Assembly (NCBI RefSeq): GCF_021735925.1
Contig: NZ_WMEA01000001.1
Span: forward strand, 409,501-473,500
DNA length: 64,000 nt
Direction: 5' to 3'
Source: Loktanella sp. M215
GTDB taxonomy: Bacteria; Pseudomonadota; Alphaproteobacteria; Rhodobacterales; Rhodobacteraceae
A model generated the notes under the pieces. That model saw nothing but the letters and a program-made list of their open reading frames with translations, had not been told where the DNA came from and made no database searches. The position numbers and the translations under genes were made by a program. Shown piece by piece: positions 34,396 through 44,696 of the stretch (position 1 is its first letter; the number at the start of each line of letters is the position of its first letter).

Positions 34396-34959
34396 TCAGC
34401 TGTTGAAGGGCATGTTGAAGGCTTTCAACAGGCTCTTGGCTTCAGCGTCGGTGTTGGCGGTGGTGCAGATCACGATGTCCATGCCCCAGTTCTCGTCGAT
34501 CTTGTCAAAGTTGATCTCGGGGAACACCAGGTGCTCTTTCAGGCCGGTGGCGTAGTTGCCACGACCGTCAAAGGACTTGCCGGAAACGCCGCGGAAGTCG
34601 CGGATACGCGGCATTGCGACGGTGATCAGACGGTCCAGGAATTCGTACATCTTGTCGCCACGCAGGGTGACTTTCGCACCCAGCGGCATGTCCTCGCGGA
34701 CGCGGAAACCAGCGATGGATTTCTTGGCGCGCGTGGTCAGGGCCTTCTGGCCGGCGATGGTGGACAGGTCTTCCTGTGCGGATTTGGCCTTCTTGCTGTC
34801 ACGGACAGCCTCAGCACCACAGCCGATGTTCAGGACGATCTTGTCCAGCTTGGGAACCTGCATCTGGTTCTTGTAGCCGAATTCCTCGGTCAGCGCGGCA
34901 CGGATCGTATCCATGTACTGCTGCTTGAGGCGCGGGGTATAGTTTGCTTGGTCCAACAT
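34396..34959 (-). CDS. rplE: 50S ribosomal protein L5 (uL5)
   Basis: A 187-residue 5S-rRNA-binding protein with [44 protein letters not shown] and the C-terminal [16 protein letters not shown]. The start overlaps the rplX stop by one base. Confidence 0.97.
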   Translation of the reverse strand: MLDQANYTPRLKQQYMDTIRAALTEEFGYKNQMQVPKLDKIVLNIGCGAEAVRDSKKAKSAQEDLSTIAGQKALTTRAKKSIAGFRVREDMPLGAKVTLRGDKMYEFLDRLITVAMPRIRDFRGVSGKSFDGRGNYATGLKEHLVFPEINFDKIDENWGMDIVICTTANTDAEAKSLLKAFNMPFNS

Positions 34960-35264
34960 CAGAGTGCATCCCCTGTGGTCTTGGCGAAGCGCACCTTGGT
35001 GTCGCCGTCCATGCGGAAACCGACGCGGGTCGGCTTGCCGTTGGCGTCGGCCACAGCGAGGTTGCTCAGCTGGATCGGCATCGGCTTGGGCGTGCGACCG
35101 CCTTCGGACGATTGCGACTGCTTGGCATGACGGATCGCGATGTTCACGCCCTCGACGATGGCCTTGCCGGCCTTCGGATCGACGGACTTGATCTCGCCGG
35201 TCAGGCCCTTGTCCTTGCCGGCCAGCACGATGACCTTGTCACCTTTGCGAAGTTTGGCAGCCAT
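34959..35264 (-). CDS. rplX: 50S ribosomal protein L24 (uL24)
   Basis: A 101-residue protein whose N-terminus [20 protein letters not shown] is the KOW motif of uL24, an early 23S-rRNA assembly initiator. Both ends overlap neighbouring genes by single bases. Confidence 0.97.
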   Translation of the reverse strand: MAAKLRKGDKVIVLAGKDKGLTGEIKSVDPKAGKAIVEGVNIAIRHAKQSQSSEGGRTPKPMPIQLSNLAVADANGKPTRVGFRMDGDTKVRFAKTTGDAL

Positions 35265-35632
35265 TACAGCACCTCCGGCGCAAGAGAGATGATTTTCATG
35301 AAGTTCTTGGCACGCAGCTCGCGCACGACCGGCCCGAAGATACGGGTGCCGACGGGCTCGTTGTTGTTATTCAGAATAACAGCCGCGTTGCGATCGAAAC
35401 GGATCGCGGTGCCGTCTTCACGGCGAACTTCCTTTGCGGTGCGCACGACGACGGCCTTGCGGACGTCACCTTTCTTTACGCGACCACGGGGGATCGCTTC
35501 CTTGACCGACACCACGATGATGTCACCCACGGAAGCATACCGGCGGTGAGAACCGCCCAGAACCTTGATGCACTGAACACGGCGAGCGCCGCTGTTGTCA
35601 GCAACATCCAGATTGGTCTGCATCTGGATCAT
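35264..35632 (-). CDS. rplN: 50S ribosomal protein L14 (uL14)
   Basis: A 122-residue protein: [27 protein letters not shown], with the conserved ADNSGARRV, and [11 protein letters not shown] near the end. The stop overlaps the rplX start (TAATG). An 85-base gap to rpsQ holds no evident gene. Confidence 0.97.
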   Translation of the reverse strand: MIQMQTNLDVADNSGARRVQCIKVLGGSHRRYASVGDIIVVSVKEAIPRGRVKKGDVRKAVVVRTAKEVRREDGTAIRFDRNAAVILNNNNEPVGTRIFGPVVRELRAKNFMKIISLAPEVL

Positions 35633-35717
35633 TTGGTTACCTTTCGACCTTTAAGGCGCTTTGCCGATTTCTGTCCGGCGGGCCCTAGGGTTTCGTTAAA
35701 CTGATGATGAAGGCGTC

Positions 35718-35948
35718 TTAGGACGCGATCACTTCCCAGCGTTTCGTCTTCGACTTCGGCGCACATTCCTGGATGCGCACCTGATCGCCCACGTTGAACG
35801 CGTTGTTCTCGTCATGGGCGCGGTATTTCTTCGACTTCCGCACGGTCTTGTGCAGCAGCGGGTGCTTGAAGCGACGCTCGACCGACACGGTCACGGTCTG
35901 CTCGTTCTGGTTCGACGTCACGACGCCTGTCAGGATACGCTTGGGCAT
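35718..35948 (-). CDS. rpsQ: 30S ribosomal protein S17 (uS17)
   Basis: A 76-residue protein starting [19 protein letters not shown], with [10 protein letters not shown] and [16 protein letters not shown], the standard S17 OB-fold pattern. Its start is 3 bases after the rpmC stop. Confidence 0.97.
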   Translation of the reverse strand: MPKRILTGVVTSNQNEQTVTVSVERRFKHPLLHKTVRKSKKYRAHDENNAFNVGDQVRIQECAPKSKTKRWEVIAS

Positions 35949-35951
35949 TCT

Positions 35952-36161
35952 TTACGCCTCCGACTTGGCGGCGTCTGCCGCTTTCTGGTTGAGAATCGTC
36001 TTCACACGGGCCGCACCACGACGGGCGTTGCGGATGCCTGCGGTGTTTTCCAGCTGGCCGGTGGCCTGCTGAAAACGCAGATTGAAGGATTCTTTCTTAA
36101 GGTTTACAAGCTCTTCCCGAAGCTGATCGGGCGTCTTGTCACGCAGTTCGTTGGCTTTCAT
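35952..36161 (-). CDS. rpmC: 50S ribosomal protein L29 (uL29)
   Basis: A 69-residue helical protein beginning [24 protein letters not shown] and containing [22 protein letters not shown] text ([18 protein letters not shown]). AAAGGA lies upstream of the ATG at 36161. The same frame stays open upstream to 36326 with another ATG at 36257, which would add 32 residues unlike any uL29, so I reject that start. It is the first ribosomal gene after the inserted oxygenase. Confidence 0.96.
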   Translation of the reverse strand: MKANELRDKTPDQLREELVNLKKESFNLRFQQATGQLENTAGIRNARRGAARVKTILNQKAADAAKSEA

Positions 36162-36179
36162 GCCATTTCCTTTCAACAT

Positions 36180-36216
36180 CACTGGAGGGCCCTTACGGGT
36201 CACCCTTCGTCCAGTG
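36180..36216 (-). other. hairpin in the rpmC leader
   Basis: CACTGGA and TCCAGTG (7 bp) with an inner GGG/CCC pairing, 20 bases upstream of the rpmC ribosome site. It may be an mRNA leader structure; there is no U-tract. Confidence 0.35.
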
Positions 36217-36342
36217 GAGTTCACGATGAAGCGCTCCTCTACAGGTGTTGCACTCATCTGACAACCCCATAGCCACAAGAGTCTTTCGGTCCCCGGCGAC
36301 GCCACGGCGTCGGCCCGTGTGACCAAGCTAACCGGTGATCCG

Positions 36343-36966
36343 TCAGTCGCCCCAGCGATAATTAAAGCTGACCGAAATCCGGTCCTCTTCGGCCATGTTC
36401 ATCGGCACCTCGTGGCGCAGCCAGCTTTCCCACAGCAACACGTCGCCCACATCGGGGGCCACGTAGATGAACTGGCGCAACGCCTGCTCCGCATCCTTCA
36501 AACGACCGGGGGCGGCCATCATCATCGGCAGGCGCGGGTCCTCGAACTTGATGGCAGAGGTGCCCTTGGGCATCGCCACATAGGTCGTGCCGGAGATGAC
36601 GGAATGCGGGTGGATGTGGGCGGTGTGGATGCCCCCCTCCGGCAGGATATTGATCCAGAGGTCTTCCAGCTTCAGCTTCTTGTCGCCCAGATCGAAGGCC
36701 AGGTCGGCGGCAAAGGACCTCACGTGCTTGTCGAGCGCCTTCTTCAGCGTCTTGAAGATCGGCATCCGCCACGGCAGGTCCGTCAGCGACGCGTAGGATG
36801 TGTAGCCCGGAAAGTCATGCTCCTCGCACCACGCCTGGCCCGCCTCGTCATCCTCGGCAATCGACAGGCACGTCGCCTCCAGCTCGGCGGGATCGACGGG
36901 TTTGCCATGCTCTGACAGCTTGGCACGATACAGGCGGGTCACGAAGAGAGAGGAGATATCTGACAT
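36343..36966 (-). CDS. TIGR02466-type 2OG-Fe(II) oxygenase within the ribosomal cluster
   Basis: A 207-residue protein. The core has [17 protein letters not shown] (His114, His117, His119, Ser122), then IKFEDPR, the [16 protein letters not shown] segment with His185, and RISVSFNY with Arg196. These match the 2OG-FeII_Oxy_5/TIGR02466 oxygenases: iron ligands, then an Arg for 2-oxoglutarate. It lies between rplP and rpmC on the same strand, 182 bases before rpmC and 126 after rplP with a terminator in between, so it probably has its own promoter. Substrate unknown; location beside rplP makes a ribosomal-protein hydroxylase a reasonable guess. Confidence 0.82.
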   Translation of the reverse strand: MSDISSLFVTRLYRAKLSEHGKPVDPAELEATCLSIAEDDEAGQAWCEEHDFPGYTSYASLTDLPWRMPIFKTLKKALDKHVRSFAADLAFDLGDKKLKLEDLWINILPEGGIHTAHIHPHSVISGTTYVAMPKGTSAIKFEDPRLPMMMAAPGRLKDAEQALRQFIYVAPDVGDVLLWESWLRHEVPMNMAEEDRISVSFNYRWGD

Positions 36967-36996
36967 GGGGCAAGCTTATCCGATGGGGTGAAAAGG

Positions 36997-37026
36997 CAAA
37001 AGCCCCGCTTGTGACAGCGGGGCTTT
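36997..37026 (-). terminator. intrinsic terminator after rplP
   Basis: Perfect 11-bp stem (AAAGCCCCGCT at 36999-37009 with 37016-37026), followed on the minus strand by TTTTGCCTTTT. It separates rplP from the oxygenase gene. Confidence 0.85.
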
Positions 37027-37092
37027 CGTAATGATTGACCGTGTGGGGCCGCAGTTGGCTGCGCCAACCGCTTTCCCCCACCGCGTGAAGAC

Positions 37093-37506
37093 TTACCAGT
37101 CCTCGCGGACCACGGTGCGGGTCTTGATCGGCAGCTTCATCGCGGCAAGGCGCAGGGCCTCGCGTGCGGTGACTTCATCGACACCGTCGATCTCGAACAT
37201 CACGCGGCCGGGCTTGACCTTGGCGGCCCAGAAATCGACCGAACCCTTACCTTTACCCATACGCACTTCGACGGGCTTGGAGGTGACGGGCAGATCCGGG
37301 AAAATCCGGATCCAGACGCGGCCCTGACGCTTCATGTGACGCGTCATGGCACGACGTGCGGCTTCGATCTGGCGTGCGGTGATCCGCTCGGGCTCAACAG
37401 CCTTCAGACCATAGGTGCCGAAGTTCAGGTCAGACCCGCCCTTCGCATCGCCATGGATCCGGCCCTTGTGCATCTTGCGGAATTTGGTGCGCTTTGGTTG
37501 CAGCAT
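37093..37506 (-). CDS. rplP: 50S ribosomal protein L16 (uL16)
   Basis: A 137-residue protein with [16 protein letters not shown] at the start and [15 protein letters not shown] in the middle; Arg82 here corresponds to Arg81 of E. coli L16, the residue hydroxylated by the 2OG oxygenase YcfD. It lines the peptidyl-transferase region. rpsC precedes by 12 bases; a terminator follows. Confidence 0.97.
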   Translation of the reverse strand: MLQPKRTKFRKMHKGRIHGDAKGGSDLNFGTYGLKAVEPERITARQIEAARRAMTRHMKRQGRVWIRIFPDLPVTSKPVEVRMGKGKGSVDFWAAKVKPGRVMFEIDGVDEVTAREALRLAAMKLPIKTRTVVREDW

Positions 37507-37518
37507 CTTCTCTACTCC

Positions 37519-38235
37519 TTACCGGTCACGACGCGGGCCGCCGGGACCGCGGGGAATCGCGCCCTCTTGCAGCTCGGCGTGCTTGCGATCGTGACCCTGG
37601 GGGTCATGCTCCATGATCTCGCCTTTGAAGATCCAGACCTTGATCCCGATGATACCATAGGGGGTCATGGCTTCGTAGAGCGCGTAATCGATGTCAGCCC
37701 GCAGGGTGTGCAGGGGCACGCGGCCTTCACGGTACCATTCGGTCCGTGCAATCTCGGCGCCGCCAAGACGGCCCGCAAGGTTCACACGGATGCCAAGGGC
37801 ACCCATACGCATGGTGTTCTGCACGGCGCGCTTCATGGCACGACGGAAGGACACCCGGCGTTCCAGCTGCTGACCGATGTTTTCAGCGACCAGGGCCGCA
37901 TCCATCTCGGGCTTGCGCACTTCGACGATGTTCAGGTGCAGTTCGGACTTCGTCAGCTTCGCCAGCTTCTGGCGCAGACCTTCGATGTCCGCACCCTTCT
38001 TGCCGATGATGACGCCCGGACGGGCCGCGTGGATCGTGACGCGGCACTTGCGGTGCGGACGCTCGATGATCACGTGGCTAATGCCGGCCTGCTTGCACTC
38101 TTTACGAATGAAAGCCTTGATGGCGAGGTCTTCCAGCAGCAGATTGCCGTAGTCCTTGGTATCTGCATACCAGCGGCTGTCCCAGGTCCGGTTGACCTGC
38201 AGACGCATGCCGATGGGATTGACTTTGTTACCCAT
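37519..38235 (-). CDS. rpsC: 30S ribosomal protein S3 (uS3)
   Basis: A 238-residue protein: [21 protein letters not shown] (in part), the KH domain with [20 protein letters not shown] and C-terminal [30 protein letters not shown] (in parts). It forms the mRNA entry channel helicase with S4 and S5. Start overlaps the rplV stop by one base. Confidence 0.97.
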   Translation of the reverse strand: MGNKVNPIGMRLQVNRTWDSRWYADTKDYGNLLLEDLAIKAFIRKECKQAGISHVIIERPHRKCRVTIHAARPGVIIGKKGADIEGLRQKLAKLTKSELHLNIVEVRKPEMDAALVAENIGQQLERRVSFRRAMKRAVQNTMRMGALGIRVNLAGRLGGAEIARTEWYREGRVPLHTLRADIDYALYEAMTPYGIIGIKVWIFKGEIMEHDPQGHDRKHAELQEGAIPRGPGGPRRDR

Positions 38236-38615
38236 TATGCTTGCTCCTCAATCTGGCGGACCAGGATTGTGATTTCCGAGAACGGCTTGACGATCTTGCC
38301 GAACCGGCCACGGGCACGGGGACGTCCGCGCTTCATGATCAGGTTCTTGCCCACATAGGCCTCGGCGACGACCAGTTCGTCGACGTCCAGGTTGTGGTTG
38401 TTCTCGGCATTGGCGATGGCCGACTGAAGGCACTTCTTCACGTCGCCTGCGATCCGCTTCTTGCTGAAGGTCAGGTCCGTCAGGGCCTTCTCGACCTTCT
38501 TGCCACGGATCAGCGCGGCCACGAGGTTCAGTTTCTGCGGGCTGGTACGCAGCATCCGCAGCTTGGCGCGGGCTTCGTTGTCAGCCACGCGGCGGGGATT
38601 CTTGTCCTTGCTCAT
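38235..38615 (-). CDS. rplV: 50S ribosomal protein L22 (uL22)
   Basis: A 126-residue protein with [26 protein letters not shown] and the hairpin loop [13 protein letters not shown] that lines the exit tunnel. Overlaps rpsC by one base; 3 bases after rpsS. Confidence 0.97.
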   Translation of the reverse strand: MSKDKNPRRVADNEARAKLRMLRTSPQKLNLVAALIRGKKVEKALTDLTFSKKRIAGDVKKCLQSAIANAENNHNLDVDELVVAEAYVGKNLIMKRGRPRARGRFGKIVKPFSEITILVRQIEEQA

Positions 38616-38618
38616 GGC

Positions 38619-38897
38619 TTACTTCCGCTTCGCTTTTTTGTCGGCTGCGTGACCGTAATAGGTCCGCGTCGGGGAATACTCACCGAACTTCTGACCGATC
38701 ATGTCCTCAGAGACGTTGACAGGGATGTGCTTCTTGCCGTTGTAGACGCCAAACGTCAGGCCCACGAACTGGGGCAGGATCGTCGAGCGGCGCGACCAGA
38801 TCTTGATGACTTCGTTGCGGCCGCCTTCGCGGGACGCTTCGGCCTTTTTCAACACATACGCGTCGACAAAAGGGCCTTTCCATACAGAGCGAGCCAT
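38619..38897 (-). CDS. rpsS: 30S ribosomal protein S19 (uS19)
   Basis: A 92-residue protein: [36 protein letters not shown] and [24 protein letters not shown] (in parts), all diagnostic of uS19, which forms the A-site finger contact. One base separates it from rplB. Confidence 0.97.
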   Translation of the reverse strand: MARSVWKGPFVDAYVLKKAEASREGGRNEVIKIWSRRSTILPQFVGLTFGVYNGKKHIPVNVSEDMIGQKFGEYSPTRTYYGHAADKKAKRK

Positions 38898-38898
38898 A

Positions 38899-39741
38899 TT
38901 AGCGGCCTTTCTTCTTCTGGTGACGCGTGCGAACGATCAGGCGCGAGGAGGCCTTGTTCTTGTCGCGAGTCTTGTTGCCCTTGGTGCCCTTGCCCCACGG
39001 GGTGACCGGGTGACGACCACCCGAGGTCCGGCCTTCACCACCACCGTGCGGGTGGTCGATCGGGTTCATGGCGACACCACGGACCGAAGGACGCACGCCG
39101 TAGTGGCGCATACGACCGGCTTTACCGTAGTTCTGGTTAGAGTTGTCGGGGTTCGACACGGCACCGATGGTGGCCATGCATTCCTGACGGACCAGACGCA
39201 GTTCGCCAGAGGACAGGCGGATCTGGGCGTAGCCACCGTCACGACCGACGAACTGGGCGTAGGTGCCAGCCGCACGGGCGATCTGACCGCCCTTGCCGGC
39301 CTTCAGCTCGATGTTGTGGACGATGGTACCGATCGGCATGCCAGAGAAAGGCATGGCGTTGCCCGGCTTGATGTCAGCCTTGGCCGATGCGATGACCTTG
39401 TCACCGATCGAGATGCGCTGCGGGGCCAGGATGTAATTCTGTGTGCCGTCTTCGTACTGGATCAGCGCGATAAAGGCGGTGCGGTTCGGGTCGTATTCGA
39501 TCCGCACGACAACAGCGGACATGTCCAGCTTGTTGCGCTTGAAATCGACGATGCGATAGAGACGCTTTGCGCCCCCACCGATACGACGCATGGTGATCCG
39601 TCCGGTGTTGTTCCGGCCGCCCGATTTCGTCAGACCCTGTGTGAGGGACTTGACGGGACGTCCTTTCCAAAGCTCCGAACGGTCGATCAGCACCAGCCCA
39701 CGCTGGCCCGGCGTCGTCGGTTTGTACGACTTGAGTGCCAT
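38899..39741 (-). CDS. rplB: 50S ribosomal protein L2 (uL2)
   Basis: A 280-residue protein essential for peptidyl transfer. It shows [33 protein letters not shown], and [32 protein letters not shown] (in parts), including the conserved His in HPHGGGEG. It begins a new transcription block: upstream is a terminator-bounded unknown gene rather than rplW. Confidence 0.97.
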   Translation of the reverse strand: MALKSYKPTTPGQRGLVLIDRSELWKGRPVKSLTQGLTKSGGRNNTGRITMRRIGGGAKRLYRIVDFKRNKLDMSAVVVRIEYDPNRTAFIALIQYEDGTQNYILAPQRISIGDKVIASAKADIKPGNAMPFSGMPIGTIVHNIELKAGKGGQIARAAGTYAQFVGRDGGYAQIRLSSGELRLVRQECMATIGAVSNPDNSNQNYGKAGRMRHYGVRPSVRGVAMNPIDHPHGGGEGRTSGGRHPVTPWGKGTKGNKTRDKNKASSRLIVRTRHQKKKGR

Positions 39742-39811
39742 GTTTCTGTCTTCCGTTTGCTTGGCGGGACCGCTGGGCGGCCCCTGAAGTGAAGGCCCCC
39801 GTAGGTGCCAA

Positions 39812-39850
39812 AGAATAAACTAAACGGCCCCGGAACGAATCCGGGGCCGG
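39812..39850 (-). terminator. terminator after the unknown gene, or rplB leader attenuator
   Basis: CGGCCCCGG at 39825-39833 pairs with 39841-39849 around a 7-base loop; the minus strand continues TTTAGTTTATTC. If a promoter lies upstream (TTGCCA-N17-TATCAG is seen about 40 bases before it) it could also attenuate rplB. Confidence 0.7.
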
Positions 39851-39986
39851 TTGAGTGAGCGGCTGATAGCAGGGAGGGGGTGGGGTGGCAAGGGGTGGAA
39901 AAAATCGATCCACGCTAATCGCGCAACCTATGATAAACTTGCGGAAATGCGGTCTGCCCCAGCGAACCAACTAAATCACGTGAAAT

Positions 39987-40349
39987 TTAGTCGTAGTGGG
40001 GACCATCGACTTCAGCACTCGAAACGTCCAGATCTTTGCGCACAGCTACCAAATCAAATCGCTTAAAGTAAGCCAACGCTTCACCAGGAGTCATTTGGAT
40101 GTCCACAGCTCGGATTTTCGACACCCCTCGATCAAACGTGGTGGCTGAAAGGTATACGACGAGGCTCACACTATCGACTGGCCCCTTATCCACACAGCCT
40201 GATCCGATCCTGAAGCCAACAAGGATTTCATCGGCCCTAGCAATTCCTTGCTCGGTCAGCATCGTATGAATCCTGTGGTTATCGCTCTCATCTACAGCGA
40301 CAGTACCTTTTAAATCATCGTATTGAACGGCAGCTTTGAAAGTAGGCAT
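39987..40349 (-). CDS. unknown protein inserted between rplW and rplB
   Basis: A 120-residue protein not recognised. The sequence MPTFKAAVQYDDLKGTVA starts a mostly beta-rich, soluble, acidic chain with GFRIGSGCVDKG and MTPGEALAYFKRFD; no membrane segment or catalytic motif is seen. The DNA is visibly richer in A and T than the flanking ribosomal genes, and both ends are bounded by intrinsic terminators. The ribosome site is poor: AGGG lies about 12 bases upstream. It breaks the S10 operon order rplD-rplW-rplB. It may have been acquired by transfer. Confidence 0.6.
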   Translation of the reverse strand: MPTFKAAVQYDDLKGTVAVDESDNHRIHTMLTEQGIARADEILVGFRIGSGCVDKGPVDSVSLVVYLSATTFDRGVSKIRAVDIQMTPGEALAYFKRFDLVAVRKDLDVSSAEVDGPHYD

Positions 40350-40473
40350 TATGATGTATTTCCCTAATGATTTACCTCCTTGACGTGTGGTGACAATGCC
40401 GTGAAATCAAGTAGTGACCCTTTTTCTGGACATCCGCGATTGTCGATTTCTTTGGTTGACGACGCGCTGCGAC

Positions 40474-40503
40474 AAAAAAAGCCCCCGCGTTCCCGCGAGG
40501 GCC
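40474..40503 (-). terminator. intrinsic terminator after rplW
   Basis: A 9-bp stem with one mismatch (GCCCCCGCG at 40481-40489 with 40494-40502) followed on the minus strand by seven T. It splits the S10 operon before the unknown gene. Confidence 0.85.
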
Positions 40504-40530
40504 TCCTTCATTCCAACCGTTCGACCAGTC

Positions 40531-40827
40531 TTACAGACCGGTGCTCACGTCGATCGTGTTGCCTTCTTCAAGCGTCACGTAGGCCTTCTTGACGTCCTTG
40601 CGGGTACCCAATGAGCCGCGAAAGCGCTTCACTTTGCCCTTGGTGATCGTCGTGTTGACGGCCTTGACCTTCACACCGAACAGGGCCTCGACGGCCTGCT
40701 TGATCATCGGCTTGTTGGCATCGATCGCCACCTCGAACACGACGCCGTTGGATTCGGACATCATGGTCGCTTTTTCGGTGATGATCGGCTTGCGGATCAC
40801 GTCGTAGTGTTCAGCTTTCGTGCTCAT
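40531..40827 (-). CDS. rplW: 50S ribosomal protein L23 (uL23)
   Basis: A 98-residue protein: [33 protein letters not shown] and [22 protein letters not shown] (in parts). L23 docks trigger factor and SRP at the exit tunnel. It overlaps rplD by ATGA. A terminator follows instead of rplB. Confidence 0.97.
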   Translation of the reverse strand: MSTKAEHYDVIRKPIITEKATMMSESNGVVFEVAIDANKPMIKQAVEALFGVKVKAVNTTITKGKVKRFRGSLGTRKDVKKAYVTLEEGNTIDVSTGL

Positions 40828-41444
40828 TTCAGACGAGCCTCCAGTGCTTCGAGACCGGCCTTCGTGATGACCAGCGTGTCGCTTTTCAGGATGTCATAGA
40901 CGTTGGCACCCATCGACGGGAGGACGTCCAGATTGGCCAGGTTGCGCGCTGCACGGGCGAAGTCGGCGTTGACCTCGGCCCCGTCGATAATCAGCGCACG
41001 CTTCCAGCCGCGATCGTTCACGTGCTTGGCCAGTGCCTGCGTCTTGGCATTGTCGACGGCCAGTTGGTCGATGACCACCAGCTCTCCGGCCAGCATCTTG
41101 GCGGACAGCGCGTGACGCAGACCCAGCTTGCGGAACTTCTTGGTCAGCTCGTGGCCGTGGCTGCGCGGGGTCGGACCCTTGTAGACACCACCGTGACGGA
41201 AGATCGGCGCGCCCTTGGACCCGTGACGTGCGCCACCGGTGCCCTTCTGGCGATAGATCTTCTTGGTCGAGTAGGACACGTCGGACCGGCCCAGCGTGGC
41301 GTGCGTGCCCTGCTGCGCGTTGTTGCGCTGCCAGCGGACCACACGGTGCAGGATGTCCGCACGCGGCTCCAGCCCGAAGATGGCGTCGTCCAGTTCCACA
41401 GAACCAGCAGCTGCGCCGTCGAGTTTGATTGCATCAGCCTTCAT
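40824..41444 (-). CDS. rplD: 50S ribosomal protein L4 (uL4)
   Basis: A 206-residue protein: [40 protein letters not shown] (in parts), the basic tunnel loop, and a Rossmann-like C-terminal half. L4 is the autogenous regulator of the S10 operon in enterics. Start [10 protein letters not shown] at 41444 overlaps the rplC stop by 11 bases. Confidence 0.97.
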   Translation of the reverse strand: MKADAIKLDGAAAGSVELDDAIFGLEPRADILHRVVRWQRNNAQQGTHATLGRSDVSYSTKKIYRQKGTGGARHGSKGAPIFRHGGVYKGPTPRSHGHELTKKFRKLGLRHALSAKMLAGELVVIDQLAVDNAKTQALAKHVNDRGWKRALIIDGAEVNADFARAARNLANLDVLPSMGANVYDILKSDTLVITKAGLEALEARLK

Positions 41445-42300
41445 TTTTGTCACCACCTTCTTCAGCGTTGGTTTCATCCACGGACTTGGCGTCGTTCGCC
41501 AGTTCCGCTGCGGCGGCTTCTTCTGCGGCCTGCTCTGCCTCGGCTGCGGCCTTGGCGGCTGCGGCTTCTTCAGCGGCGGCTGCATCGGCAGCTTCCTGTG
41601 CCAGACGCTTGGCTTCGTCGTCCAGCGACTTCAGGCCAGCGGGGTACATCACGCCTTCGGGTGTCGCCTTCTTGACGGCATCCTTGACGGTGACCCATGC
41701 GCCCTTGGACCCCGGAACGGCGCCCTTGACCATGATCAGGCCACGGTCGGCGTCGGTGCGGACGACCTGCAGGTTCTGGGTGGTGACACGGGCGGACCCC
41801 ATGTGACCGGCCATCTTCTTGCCTTTGAAGATGCGGCCCGGATCCTGACACTGGCCGACAGAGCCGTGCGAACGGTGCGACACGGACACACCGTGCGACG
41901 CGCGCAAGCCGCCGAAGTTGTGGCGCTTCATGACGCCGGCGAAACCCTTACCGATCGAGGTGCCGGAGATGTCGACATACTGACCAGCAAAGTAGTGGTT
42001 CGCAGTGATTTCTTCACCGACGTCGATCATGTTCTCGGCGGCGACGCGGAATTCCGCGACCTTGCGCTTGGGTTCCACGTTCGCCTTGGCGAAGTGGCCA
42101 CGCATCGGCGCGCTGACGCGCTTCACCTTGGCTGTGCCTGCGCCCAGCTGAACGGCGGTATAGCCGTCACGCTCTGGCGTGCGCTGTGCGACGACCTGAA
42201 GGTTTTCCAGGGCGAGGACGGTCACCGGGATCTGGCGGCCGTCTTCCATGAAGAGACGGGTCATGCCCAGCTTCTTCGCGATCAATCCTGTACGGAGCAT
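41434..42300 (-). CDS. rplC: 50S ribosomal protein L3 (uL3) with Ala/Glu-rich C-terminal tail
   Basis: A 288-residue uL3. The globular part (to about 210) has [30 protein letters not shown] and the [27 protein letters not shown] peptidyl-transferase loop, in parts. After VTVKDAVKK the protein continues with a tail of about 65 residues, mostly Ala and Glu with some Asp, ending in a Gly-Asp-Lys patch; typical L3 stops near 210 residues. The ATG at 42300 has GGGAGG nine bases upstream. Confidence 0.96.
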   Translation of the reverse strand: MLRTGLIAKKLGMTRLFMEDGRQIPVTVLALENLQVVAQRTPERDGYTAVQLGAGTAKVKRVSAPMRGHFAKANVEPKRKVAEFRVAAENMIDVGEEITANHYFAGQYVDISGTSIGKGFAGVMKRHNFGGLRASHGVSVSHRSHGSVGQCQDPGRIFKGKKMAGHMGSARVTTQNLQVVRTDADRGLIMVKGAVPGSKGAWVTVKDAVKKATPEGVMYPAGLKSLDDEAKRLAQEAADAAAAEEAAAAKAAAEAEQAAEEAAAAELANDAKSVDETNAEEGGDKNEG

Positions 42301-42315
42301 ATGCAATATCCTCCC

Positions 42316-42627
42316 TTAAACGCTGATCTGCACGTCCACGCCAGCGGCGAGGTCGAGCTTCATCAGGGCGTCAACGGTCTGCGGGGTCGGGTCGACGATG
42401 TCCAGCAGACGCTTGTGCGTGCGGATCTCGAACTGGTCGCGCGACTTCTTGTCGATGTGCGGACCGCGCAGAACGGTGAATTTTTCGATCTTGTTCGGCA
42501 GGGGGATCGGGCCACGGACCGACGCGCCGGTGCGCTTGGCGGTCGAGACGATCTCTGCGGTGGAGGCGTCGAGGACGCGGTAGTCAAACGCCTTGAGGCG
42601 AATGCGGATGTTCTGGCTGGCTGCCAT
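42316..42627 (-). CDS. rpsJ: 30S ribosomal protein S10 (uS10)
   Basis: A 103-residue protein: [48 protein letters not shown] (in parts). Also part of the NusB antitermination complex. It starts the S10 unit, 15 bases ahead of rplC, with a promoter further upstream. Confidence 0.97.
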   Translation of the reverse strand: MAASQNIRIRLKAFDYRVLDASTAEIVSTAKRTGASVRGPIPLPNKIEKFTVLRGPHIDKKSRDQFEIRTHKRLLDIVDPTPQTVDALMKLDLAAGVDVQISV

Positions 42628-42752
42628 GTGACATCACCCTTCAACTAGGGCTGAGATCGGAGAGGAGGAGACAGGCTCATCCGGCCCCCTCGTCGCGTCT
42701 TCTGTTTAACTTAAAAAGGGCACGCGACGGCGCACCCTTGGCAAGTTGGGTC

Positions 42753-42781
42753 CCTATAGGGTGAGTCGGGGATGGTGTCTA
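42753..42781 (-). promoter_or_regulatory. promoter of the S10 operon
   Basis: On the minus strand TAGACA (42781-42776), 17 bases, TATAGG (42758-42753), about 125 bases before rpsJ; the long leader would leave room for autogenous control. Confidence 0.55.
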
Positions 42782-42816
42782 GGGGCAGTTTGCTCGCCGA
42801 TCAGATTGGCGACGCT

Positions 42817-43257
42817 TCAATCCGGGTTTTCGCAGTCTGGCAGATACGATAATATATAGTCGTTCGAAGGGCGTATTTTCTCAGGTAAATCCTGTAGAAC
42901 CTCATCGACCACCGACGCACTCGCCTCCGCCATGTCACAAGCATAGTCGGACTTAGAACCGTCAGGGTTTTCGTCCTGCCATTCGAGATAATCCTGCGCC
43001 TCAAACGCAGCAACGGCTGCAATGCCAACGAGCGGGATTGCTGCAACATAGCGCCTTATCCGAGCTTTAGCTTTTGCTTTCACTACCGCTGAAGCTATCG
43101 CCTTGCGGTTAGCTATAACTGTGCCCGCAGCAGAGGCTGACAAAGTTGCCACTTCAGCCGTTAACATGACGGTCTTTGCCAAAAGTGATGCCGTAGAAAT
43201 TGCTAGGGATACACAAAGGACGACCAAGAAAGCGGTATTTTTGAAAAAGCCAAACAT
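42817..43257 (-). CDS. unknown membrane protein inserted between tuf and rpsJ
   Basis: A 146-residue protein with a hydrophobic N-terminal segment (FLVVLCVSLAISTASLLA, about 9-27) and a second at about 68-84 (YVAAIPLVGIAAVAAF), separated by a basic KAKAKARIRR stretch, and an acidic cytoplasmic or periplasmic tail with DYLEWQDENPDGSKSDYACD. No family is recognised. It lies after the tuf terminator on the same strand and upstream of the S10 promoter, so it is a separate unit. A clear ribosome site is not visible, and the base composition is less GC-rich than the neighbours, suggesting acquisition. Confidence 0.6.
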   Translation of the reverse strand: MFGFFKNTAFLVVLCVSLAISTASLLAKTVMLTAEVATLSASAAGTVIANRKAIASAVVKAKAKARIRRYVAAIPLVGIAAVAAFEAQDYLEWQDENPDGSKSDYACDMAEASASVVDEVLQDLPEKIRPSNDYILSYLPDCENPD

Positions 43258-43332
43258 CGGAGGTTACTTTAATTGAAGGCTGCGCCGGTTCTTACACTGC
43301 AATCTTTATCGTCATGCTTCAGCGTAACAATC

Positions 43333-43368
43333 AGAAAAGGCCGCCTCCTTTCGGAAGCGGCCTTCTTT
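43333..43368 (-). terminator. intrinsic terminator after tuf
   Basis: A 12-bp stem with one mismatch (AAGGCCGCCTCC at 43337-43348 with 43353-43364), followed on the minus strand by TTTTCTGATTGTT. Confidence 0.85.
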
Positions 43369-43454
43369 AGCACCTAGCTTGGCACGCTGTGGGACATTCT
43401 CATGGTTTCTGCGAAACCACTACCATGTCCCACCCGCCAAATTCGCAAATCGAA

Positions 43455-44630
<1,176 letters not shown>

Positions 44631-44668
44631 GATGGCCTCCTTGGTATTCGATGAATGGGGAATGTGGG

Positions 44669-44689
44669 GCGCGGGGACAGGCCCCGCGC
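44669..44689 (-). other. hairpin between fusA and tuf
   Basis: GCGCGGGG (44669-44676) and CCCCGCGC (44682-44689) around a 5-base loop. No U-tract, so it is more likely an mRNA processing or stabilising structure than a terminator. Confidence 0.4.
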
Positions 44690-44696
44690 ACGCCGT

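Noticed and set aside
36162..36326. In-frame N-terminal extension of rpmC
   Set aside because: The extra residues do not match uL29, and the ATG at 36161 has the better ribosome site; the open frame is probably chance.
39987..43257. Inserted genes in the ribosomal cluster as a mobile element
   Set aside because: No transposase, integrase, target duplication or terminal repeats are seen around them.
44669..44689. Terminator between fusA and tuf
   Set aside because: The stem is good, but no T-run follows, and the genes are normally cotranscribed; listed as a hairpin only.
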